A DNA stretch of 13,178 nt from Candidatus Bathyarchaeota archaeon. GTDB taxonomy: Archaea > Asgardarchaeota > Lokiarchaeia > Sigyniarchaeales > Sigyniarchaeaceae. Both the position numbers and the translations under genes were made by a program. Shown here in pieces: positions 7,517 through 13,178 of this stretch. Numbering within the stretch: position 1 is the first letter of the stretch; every line of letters starts with the position of its first letter. The DNA is taken from the NCBI GenBank assembly GCA_014729935.1, contig WJJB01000148.1, positions 1 through 13,178 of the forward strand, written 5' to 3'. The notes below the pieces were generated by a model, which worked only from the letters and a program-made list of their open reading frames with translations, did no database searches and was not told the DNA's origin.

Positions 7517-8596
7517 CTATCCAAGCGGGAATGTAACTGTGGCTCGTAGAAATCCCAAACCGATGGTCACGATGAATAAAATGATGCTGGCATATCCTAG
7601 GGTCCCATGGTTAAACTTTATCCGTGTCTTGGGTTTTTTCTTGGACTTGCTAATGCCAGAATATAGCATCATCGCGAGCAAGATCGTTGCAGTCAATCCT
7701 GCAAAACCGTGGAGGGAGAAAACAAGCGCCCCCCTTCTCAAGTAAGTAACGATGACCCAGTACACGAAAGAGGCCATCCCACTAAGGATGTAAGCAATGG
7801 AAGACACTTTGTGGAATTTCCTGTTAATAAAGGGGGGAAGATCCTTCATGGCATCCGTGTTCCTGTCGAACGTCATACCCGATACCAGTGAAAGAACCCC
7901 AGCGATGAAGGCAATAGAATATAATATCGCGTGAATTGACCAGTCATTATATGCCGCCAGGTGCGCATCATCTGCCCATCCCCTAGATTCCCAGAATCCC
8001 TTGTAATCATAATCCACGACTTCCATTCTATCCACCCACTTGATCCACTTGTATCCCCAGTGTTTGGGGGCAACCACGCGTAGCGGGAATCCATGTTGCC
8101 TTGGAAGGGGAACACCATTCATCTCGTAGGCAAGCAATATGTTATCTTCTTGGATCTCCTCGATGGTAAGGGACGTGGAAAAATCATCAACGGCTCGGAA
8201 TACCACTTCCATCGAGTCATTGTCTAACCCTGCCATGTCGATGATGTCGCTCGCCCATACACCCTTCCACATGGCGGTTCCCGAGGGACCTTCCACGCAT
8301 TTGAGCGTTGCCTTGATCTCGACATTAGGTAGCGCCTTGATATCATCAAGTGAAAATTGTAATTCTGTTGAAACCGTTCCATTCACGCTCAACTCCCACG
8401 TTGAGCCATTAATCTCGGGGCTTTCCCCCTTGGAGATCACGAAAAAATCTTCATTAGGCGTGATCTTGGTCCTTTTAATTCCGATCGTGATGGTAGCGAA
8501 TATTGGTAGGCATGCGAGCAATATTATACCAAATAACTTCCACGAACCGCGAGAAGACACACGATGAAGGAACAGGTGCCGTTCAAAAACTTTCAC
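7517..8596 (-). CDS. Membrane-anchored molybdopterin oxidoreductase fused to a four-helix cytochrome b-like domain
   Basis: A 359-residue membrane protein. An N-terminal helix (about 20-40) anchors a sulfite oxidase/YedY-type molybdopterin domain (about 60-195). Cys100 in LKCVEGPSG is the expected molybdenum ligand, and NGVPLPRQHGFPLRVVAP then HWGYKWIKWVDRMEVVD are the cofactor-binding signatures. Four more helices follow (about 221-241, 264-286, 291-315, 331-353). Each has one His at or near an end: His222 and His296 near the outer face, His262 and His330 near the inner face. This fits two b-type haems stacked across the membrane, as in cytochrome b561-like domains. Charge distribution (basic 251-263 and 316-327 inside) puts the molybdenum domain outside. 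The likely role is to move electrons across the membrane to or from an extracellular oxyanion or sulfoxide. The start is GTG 8596, without a clear ribosome binding site. No twin-arginine signal is present. Confidence 0.86.
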   Translation of the reverse strand: MKVFERHLFLHRVSSRGSWKLFGIILLACLPIFATITIGIKRTKITPNEDFFVISKGESPEINGSTWELSVNGTVSTELQFSLDDIKALPNVEIKATLKCVEGPSGTAMWKGVWASDIIDMAGLDNDSMEVVFRAVDDFSTSLTIEEIQEDNILLAYEMNGVPLPRQHGFPLRVVAPKHWGYKWIKWVDRMEVVDYDYKGFWESRGWADDAHLAAYNDWSIHAILYSIAFIAGVLSLVSGMTFDRNTDAMKDLPPFINRKFHKVSSIAYILSGMASFVYWVIVTYLRRGALVFSLHGFAGLTATILLAMMLYSGISKSKKKPKTRIKFNHGTLGYASIILFIVTIGLGFLRATVTFPLG

Positions 8597-8629
8597 CTTT
8601 CAAGAAAAAACAATCGCGAGGTGAACCAA

Positions 8630-8642
8630 AGTTATATTATCT
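8630..8642. promoter_or_regulatory. AT-rich core between divergent oxidoreductase and longin-like genes
   Basis: GTTATATTATC (8631-8641) is the only TATA-like element near both starts. Rightward it predicts a transcript start near 8662 and a leader of about 33 bases to ATG 8695. Leftward (ATAATATAAC) it predicts a start near 8609 and a leader of about 13 bases to GTG 8596. It also argues that the rightward gene starts at 8695 rather than in the upstream extension of the same frame. Confidence 0.45.
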
Positions 8643-8694
8643 CGCTGTCAATTCATCTTTAGAGGATTCCACCCCTATTGAAAAGTGGCGAACC

Positions 8695-9132
8695 ATGACC
8701 GTTTACGAAATGGGTATCATTTATTCGGGAGTACCATTGGTCTACAAGTCGTATGACGAGGGAAAGAGATTCGACCCTGTACTCCGCAGCGGGTTCATTA
8801 CCGCCTTGAACACGTTTGCTAGCGAAGCATTTTCAGATGAAATCGAAGCATTTTCCATGAAAAAATACAACGTGGTCCTGTTAAGTCACCAAGTATCTCA
8901 GGGTGAACCTGGAAAGATTCTCATTATCTATGCCATCGGTGACAAGAAATTAAACAAGAAGGTCGTCACGAAGGCATTAAAATCCGTGCTTAATGCATTC
9001 CTTACCAAGTATGTTGGCTTTGAATTAACATCGATAGATAACCGAGATTTTGAGGAATTCGAGACAGAATTCGACAAGCTAATGGGGGACATCACGAAGG
9101 ACCCAAGGGATAGACTTCGATCCGTGTTTTGA
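8695..9132 (+). CDS. Longin/roadblock-like small protein (Asgard type)
   Basis: A soluble protein of 145 residues from ATG 8695. The predicted order is beta-beta (VYEMGIIYSGVPLVYKSY), a helix (DPVLRSGFITALNTFASEAF), beta-beta (IEAFSMKKYNVVLLSHQ and KILIIYAIGD), then two helices (KKVVTKALKSVLNAFLTKYVG and FEEFETEFDKLMGD). This matches the longin fold of SNARE, adaptin and TRAPP subunits, and its sequence resembles small proteins I recall from Asgard genomes. Such domains in eukaryotes bind small GTPases or membranes. No GTPase gene is visible here. The frame is open further upstream (to 8503), but that part overlaps the oxidoreductase gene and lacks a good start. ATG 8695 begins exactly at the first strand. 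The neighbouring 7-TM gene follows after 21 bases, so the two are probably co-transcribed. The fold assignment is inference. Confidence 0.68.
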   Translation: MTVYEMGIIYSGVPLVYKSYDEGKRFDPVLRSGFITALNTFASEAFSDEIEAFSMKKYNVVLLSHQVSQGEPGKILIIYAIGDKKLNKKVVTKALKSVLNAFLTKYVGFELTSIDNRDFEEFETEFDKLMGDITKDPRDRLRSVF

Positions 9133-9141
9133 ATTAGCCAC

Positions 9142-9148
9142 GAGGTGA
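9142..9148 (+). promoter_or_regulatory. Strong ribosome binding site of the 7-TM protein gene
   Basis: GAGGTGA matches the archaeal 16S rRNA tail and lies 5 bases before ATG 9154. It decides that start over the in-frame GTG at 9145, which lies inside the ribosome binding site itself. Confidence 0.75.
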
Positions 9149-9153
9149 ATATA

Positions 9154-9843
9154 ATGTTACAAGTTAGGGAAATAACTATTTTCGTCATCTTTCCAATCGT
9201 AGCCGTGCTTTTCATCATCCTGGGAGCATTGATCCTCAGGCGTGACAAGCGGTATCTGGCAAACCAAGCGTACACCATCTTCTTCTGGAGTGTCGGGATA
9301 GGATTATTGTTTAATGTCATTTACGTGATCTTTCCCGAGGAAAACTTGATCATTGCTTTTAATCTCACCACGACGGAACTTGTAAATGCCGGATTTGCAA
9401 GCCTTCTCCTGGCTACGCTGGTGATATACAAGGGAGAGAAAATCGTGCAGGAATCCATTCAAATAAAAATCATCATGCTAGGTATTGCAATTGCATGTGT
9501 TATCCTTGGCTTGATCCCGGGGGGGATATACGTCATCATGAATGATGCCTTATGGTCCGTTGCTTTCGGGACCATGGAATTAATTCTCACGCAAGGGATA
9601 CTCCTTGCCTGCGTGGTTATATCGCTAACCATCATCAAGGATCTCGGTCCGGAGATGAAACGCAAGTTCTTGCTTTATATCATTGGCATCGTGTTCTTGA
9701 ATATCACGTTCTTTGGAACAGCCATCGATAATATGAATTTCTTCCCCGAAATCCACGATGTATTCTCATACTTGAATATCTTGGTCATCATTGGCACGAT
9801 CTTGATTTATTTTGGTATTGTGAGAAGAACCGAAAGTCATTAA
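9154..9843 (+). CDS. Seven-helix membrane protein of unknown function
   Basis: A 229-residue integral membrane protein with seven hydrophobic segments. They begin at ITIFVIFPIVAVLF, YTIFFWSVGIGLLF, TELVNAGFASLLLA, IKIIMLGIAIACVI, MELILTQGILLACV, FLLYIIGIVFLNIT and FSYLNILVIIGTIL. The first loop is basic (LRRDKRYL), the C-terminus short and basic (VRRTESH). Acidic residues in loops (PEE, ND, EIHD) are few. It resembles the 7-TM sensor modules found before histidine kinases, but no kinase or other output domain is attached, and no retinal-type Lys is evident in the last helix. It is the second gene of an apparent operon with the longin-like gene (21-base gap, strong ribosome binding site). A physical link, such as the soluble protein docking on this membrane protein, is plausible but unproven. 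Tandem TAA stops end it, 26 bases before the convergent repeat gene. Confidence 0.75.
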   Translation: MLQVREITIFVIFPIVAVLFIILGALILRRDKRYLANQAYTIFFWSVGIGLLFNVIYVIFPEENLIIAFNLTTTELVNAGFASLLLATLVIYKGEKIVQESIQIKIIMLGIAIACVILGLIPGGIYVIMNDALWSVAFGTMELILTQGILLACVVISLTIIKDLGPEMKRKFLLYIIGIVFLNITFFGTAIDNMNFFPEIHDVFSYLNILVIIGTILIYFGIVRRTESH

Positions 9844-9869
9844 TAAAAGCAGAATGGATAGTGCCTTGA

Positions 9870-12800
9870 TCACAATTCGTTTTTTCTTTCTTGCTCCATC
9901 ATGCGCGTTTTCAACGTTTCAATTAATTTCGTGTCTTGGTCTAAGCCTTCGATATTGTCGATCTCTCTCACCGAGGTGATTCCTATTCGTGGTAAAATAC
10001 CACTTAGTGTCTCCCATGAATCACGATTGTACAGATCATAAGCCAATAGGCTCACGATTAATCCCTTGTAAGACGTTATATCAAAGCTCGCCCGTCCAAT
10101 AAACTCGGAAGCAGCCCCTAGGTTTCCTATCACCAAGAACCTGAGAATAACTGCCTGCAATGTAGATTTATCAAGATGGATGTTTTCTCCAATTAAACCA
10201 ATTCCTATTTCATATTCGGGTATGCCGAATGTCAACAGGGCCCCTTCTATTCTATTCCTGATCAGATCATGAAATCCCTCGGGAATGGTTCCGTTGATAG
10301 TGAATATGTAACTCGCTTCACTGATACGGAAAAGATCCAATAAATCTATCGCAGAATCCAGTAAATCTTCTTGAATATCTTCCAAAGATACCACATCCAT
10401 CCCCATCATTTCTTTTAGTGTATTATAGTAAAATAATGACCAAAGATAATACCGAGCCATTGATTTCCATTCATCATCCGAAACGGGATGATCTAGCTTG
10501 CAATTGTCAATCAGGCTCTTGAGACGATAGTAATCCTTTTCCACCAAGTGCAATCTCGTGATCTCACATGGATCAATGAAATCGTGGAGTTTGAAGCTTG
10601 CTTCCTTCAAGATACGAAACATACCTTCTTGATTGCTTGTGAAAAGCAATGATTTAATTAATAAGTTGATTTTCTTAGAGTATTCACTTAGATCCATCTT
10701 CCACTTGGTTGCAAAAGATAACACATCATGGAAATTAAGCATATTAAAACGGGAATGAATTAAATTCCTATTAAGTGGAGAAAAGTCATTATTTTCGTTT
10801 CCAATGTACTTATGAAGGATATCCAACCTTTGATATTGCATTGCATTAATCACGTGGATTTCCCGTTTCTTCACTTTACCTTGGATCTCTGCTTTTTCAA
10901 CTCCTGCTTGCTCGAACAAGGAAATTGCAGCCTTGATATTGTTTTCCTTGAGAAATATTTCAGCAGAATATAAAAGATCTTCCTTGAAGTCCGAGAGTGT
11001 TAATCCTATTAATGATAATCCCTTTTGAGCGAGATGGAGATACCCCTTGATAATCGTCATTCGAATGGAACGAGTTATCCCTTCCTTGAAAGGTTTCATT
11101 GCGGTTTTTGTTATATCAAGGCATAATAACATCCTACTAATATACCCGCTTGCTAAAAAGGACCTAGCTTGTTGCAACCAAGGGGAAAGAGAATGCTCGA
11201 TGGAAATATCTGCTAATTGTGACAAAAAATAAGCGGCATGAAGATCTCCGTTGATCAAGGACTCGTGGTATCCCCAAATCATCTCCCTTCGGTAATTCAT
11301 GATTTCCTCTCCCACGAATGCGAATCCAATTAATGCCTCACTCGTATTTCCCCGTAATAAGTGTTTCTTTGCCGAGTGGATGATATCATCCTTGAAATCA
11401 GCCACATTCATGCCTATCTTGTTGAATGCAATGACTCCTTCCACGATGTTTCCTTGTCGAATCATCCGCTTGCCAAATGCAATGAAATGCTCCTTGAAGG
11501 TTACGGCATCTTCATCCAGCATTTTCAAGATGAACAAAGCTGATTGGATATCATGGGATGTTGTGTAATTTTGCTCGTGTAAGATATCAATTAAAACTTG
11601 TATTAAGGGATTCCTACGTTCTATAGGTTTGATTCCCGCTAATTCAAATGCAGTGAACGCATGTTGGAGATTTCCTTTTTCGATGGCTTGAATGGCGCAT
11701 CGTTCGATCTCTTTTTGTGGTATATCACGTATATCCAACCCAGCCAAGTAAAATGAACGATATGCATATCCAATATCGCCAGAATTGATAGCGATGAACC
11801 CGCATGTCATCAAATCATCTGGATAATCGCGAACATCCACATCAACGCAAAGGAAAAGCTGCGCGGCAATATTGAGGAAGCCCTTACATAACATATTCCT
11901 TCCTGCCTTCACGAAAGAATCCCTATAATCGTGAATGGTTCCACCAGAAATATTGATCATGTGCAACGCGTCATTGATATCTCCATATGAAAGTGCCCCA
12001 TCAATTGCATCACGGATGAATGAAATCCTATCATGGTTGATTTGATCAAGCATTGAGAGCAACGATATTCCATAATGAAACTCCCCTTGGTTGAGGTGCT
12101 TTCTTGCGCATTCCATCAAGTATTCCTCGTGATCCTCCACGTTTTGTCTTGCCAGACCAAGCATGATTAAGCCATTCGAAATTTTTCCATTCTTTAATGC
12201 CTGCTTTCCACCGTCTATTAATAAGTCGTGATATTTACAAGGATCAATATCGAATAATTCCAGTGCAAAGATCCCATCCACTAAATCTCCCTTTTTCAAG
12301 AGATTCACCCCCACTTCAAGAATCTCCTGTTTCTTGCTTTCAATAGGTGTTCTCGTTATATTATAGCATCTCAATGCTTCCCACAGCTTAAAGCGTGCAA
12401 GGGCCATATTCCCACATTGTACTAGTTCATCATGCAAAAGGGTGACTTCAACACCAGCATCAAGAAGCAGATCGATGCCAGCATCAAAGAATCCCTCATT
12501 CAACAGCATGCGACCTGCCGTTTCCAAAAGCTCTACTTGGTCTTCAATATCTTCAAATATACGCTGCTCGTGCATTGATATTATCACGGCGGGATGTCCT
12601 GCCAAGACCCTCCTCCGTATCTCAGCAATGTATGCATTCTCCGCAGCAGGGTCTCCAGCTTTTACCAGTGCTTTCAAGAGGGGAAATGCAAGTCTCGCCT
12701 CCAGTAGGTTTGTGTCGTATCCATTCTCATACCATGCTTGCAGGTTGCTATGATGTGCCCAGAATTCCAATTCCGGGTCGATATCCACCCGTACTAGTTC

Positions 12801-12989
12801 AGTGTTCCTGAAATGCTCAGCAAGCTCGTCGATGGAAGCGTACTCATCAATAGAAGATCTTGCTTTCTCCAGCGGGATGTTAAGAATCAATTGCTTGCAA
12901 ATCCTGAAACGTTTACTCTTGATATAGATGACCGTGGTTCTGCCTTCAAGTTTCAAGGAAAGAAACTCGTTTATCCTGCGCTCCACCAT
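9870..12989 (-). CDS. Giant TPR-like repeat protein with Asgard-type N-terminal module
   Basis: A 1039-residue, apparently soluble protein. Residues 1 to about 150 form a module beginning MVERRINEFLSLKLEGRTTVIYI, followed by LILNIPLE, SIDELAEHF, EFWAHHSNLQAWYENGYDT (75-93) and LAFPLLKALVKAGDPAAE. I recall this module at the front of LRR and other repeat proteins in Loki-type archaea. From residue 154 to 704 lie sixteen consecutive helical units, fourteen exactly 34 residues long. The consensus is roughly hydrophobic pair, Gly/Ala at 6, Leu at 10, Gly at 13, Ala at 18, Phe/Leu at 22 and Ala-Gly near 25, which matches the TPR pattern shifted by two. Residues 705-874 are degenerate, and four clear units return at 875-1010. 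A scaffold for protein binding is likely; partners are unknown. The start is ATG 12989, because the family module begins there and the upstream extension to 13073 has no support. No TM helix is seen. Confidence 0.82.
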   Translation of the reverse strand: MVERRINEFLSLKLEGRTTVIYIKSKRFRICKQLILNIPLEKARSSIDEYASIDELAEHFRNTELVRVDIDPELEFWAHHSNLQAWYENGYDTNLLEARLAFPLLKALVKAGDPAAENAYIAEIRRRVLAGHPAVIISMHEQRIFEDIEDQVELLETAGRMLLNEGFFDAGIDLLLDAGVEVTLLHDELVQCGNMALARFKLWEALRCYNITRTPIESKKQEILEVGVNLLKKGDLVDGIFALELFDIDPCKYHDLLIDGGKQALKNGKISNGLIMLGLARQNVEDHEEYLMECARKHLNQGEFHYGISLLSMLDQINHDRISFIRDAIDGALSYGDINDALHMINISGGTIHDYRDSFVKAGRNMLCKGFLNIAAQLFLCVDVDVRDYPDDLMTCGFIAINSGDIGYAYRSFYLAGLDIRDIPQKEIERCAIQAIEKGNLQHAFTAFELAGIKPIERRNPLIQVLIDILHEQNYTTSHDIQSALFILKMLDEDAVTFKEHFIAFGKRMIRQGNIVEGVIAFNKIGMNVADFKDDIIHSAKKHLLRGNTSEALIGFAFVGEEIMNYRREMIWGYHESLINGDLHAAYFLSQLADISIEHSLSPWLQQARSFLASGYISRMLLCLDITKTAMKPFKEGITRSIRMTIIKGYLHLAQKGLSLIGLTLSDFKEDLLYSAEIFLKENNIKAAISLFEQAGVEKAEIQGKVKKREIHVINAMQYQRLDILHKYIGNENNDFSPLNRNLIHSRFNMLNFHDVLSFATKWKMDLSEYSKKINLLIKSLLFTSNQEGMFRILKEASFKLHDFIDPCEITRLHLVEKDYYRLKSLIDNCKLDHPVSDDEWKSMARYYLWSLFYYNTLKEMMGMDVVSLEDIQEDLLDSAIDLLDLFRISEASYIFTINGTIPEGFHDLIRNRIEGALLTFGIPEYEIGIGLIGENIHLDKSTLQAVILRFLVIGNLGAASEFIGRASFDITSYKGLIVSLLAYDLYNRDSWETLSGILPRIGITSVREIDNIEGLDQDTKLIETLKTRMMEQERKNEL
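9960..10367 (-). repeat. Second block of four 34-residue TPR-like units
   Basis: Four back-to-back coding repeats of 34 codons (residues 875-908, 909-942, 943-976, 977-1010). They begin DLLDSAIDLL, LIRNRIEGAL, TLQAVILRFL and LIVSLLAYDL. They are diverged from the first block but in perfect 34-residue register with one another. Confidence 0.7.
10878..12530 (-). repeat. Sixteen tandem 34-codon TPR-like repeats
   Basis: Units begin at residues 154, 188, 222, 256, 290, 324, 358, 392, 427, 461, 501, 535, 569, 603, 637 and 671 of the protein. One Lys is inserted before the unit at 427, and the unit at 461 is 40 residues long. All others are exactly 34. They are repeats of protein structure, not of DNA sequence: no two units are close at nucleotide level, so the array is old. 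Confidence 0.85.
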
Positions 12990-13037
12990 TGATGCACATC
13001 CAATCACAATGAGATAAGAAAAAGAACAGCTCATGCG

Positions 13038-13050
13038 ATATGTATTTTTA
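13038..13050 (-). promoter_or_regulatory. TATA-like promoter of the TPR-like gene
   Basis: On the minus strand TAAAAATACATAT lies about 50-60 bases before ATG 12989. It predicts a transcript start near 13017 and a leader of nearly 30 bases. No strong ribosome binding site is seen in that leader. Confidence 0.4.
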
Positions 13051-13073
13051 CCCGTTTTCCGCCAGAAAGCCAC

Positions 13074-13178
13074 GTCCTTTAGTTTAGCAGTATCGGGGGA
13101 ACTTGATAATTATCATCGACTACATTTTAACCCGGCTCCGACTAATATCTCGCTTCCCATTTCAAGCTGCCACAAAAG
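13074..13178. other. Right-edge intergenic sequence with a 12-bp palindrome
   Basis: No coding frame is convincing here. It contains the perfect palindrome TGATAATTATCA (13104-13115), about 55 bases beyond the TATA-like box of the repeat gene, and an AT-rich run near 13122-13130. The palindrome could be an operator for the repeat gene or for a gene beyond the window. Confidence 0.35.

Noticed and set aside
8503..8694. Upstream extension of the longin-like frame
   Set aside because: It overlaps the oxidoreductase gene on the other strand, has no start codon close to the fold's first strand, and the TATA-like element at 8631 lies inside it.
9870..9890. C-terminus KNEL of the repeat protein, similar to an ER-retention KDEL
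   Set aside because: No endoplasmic reticulum is expected and the match is not exact. Four residues occur easily by chance.
12990..13073. N-terminal extension of the repeat protein (28 residues), including a lipobox-like LIVIGC
   Set aside because: The recalled family module begins exactly at MVERRINEF. The extension starts with GTG, overlaps the likely TATA box and has no proper basic signal-peptide start.

Overview
The window looks like a stretch of archaeal chromosome, most probably from an Asgard (Promethearchaeota) lineage. Archaeal signs are TATA-box promoters, GGTG/GAGGTGA-type ribosome binding sites, T-rich terminators and an archaeal-type CMP kinase. The Asgard assignment is inference. 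It rests on the N-terminal module of the giant repeat protein (EFWAHHSNLQAWYENGYDT and flanks), which I recall as common in Loki-type genomes, and on a longin/roadblock-like small protein. No rRNA, tRNA, CRISPR array, insertion sequence or phage gene is visible.

Left part (1-4024). A DNA methyltransferase truncated by the window edge converges on a LOG-like nucleotide-binding protein. Divergent from the latter is a 906-residue membrane protein. It combines a secreted, sequon-rich domain resembling a class I glutamine amidotransferase with a 14-helix MOP/Wzx-type flippase core.

Middle (4025-7516). A 461-base stretch holds a candidate 37-codon membrane-peptide gene with its own TATA box, ribosome binding site and hairpin terminator. 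Then come cmk (minus) and ppsA (plus), divergent from one AT-rich core. ppsA is probably transcribed as a leaderless mRNA. Their products are core metabolism: CMP to CDP, and pyruvate to phosphoenolpyruvate.

Right part (7517-13178). A membrane-anchored molybdopterin oxidoreductase is fused to a four-helix, four-histidine cytochrome b-like domain. Divergent from it is a likely two-gene operon: a longin-like protein of about 145 residues and a seven-helix membrane protein. Convergent with that operon is a 1039-residue protein made of an N-terminal Asgard-type module followed by at least twenty 34-residue TPR-like repeats, mostly without gaps.

The most unusual items are the TPR solenoid, the one-chain molybdenum/haem transmembrane electron carrier, the amidotransferase-like/flippase fusion, the longin plus 7-TM pair and the small peptide gene. 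The genes do not form one obvious pathway. The pattern is short divergent and convergent transcription units, with housekeeping genes set among lineage-specific membrane and scaffold proteins.
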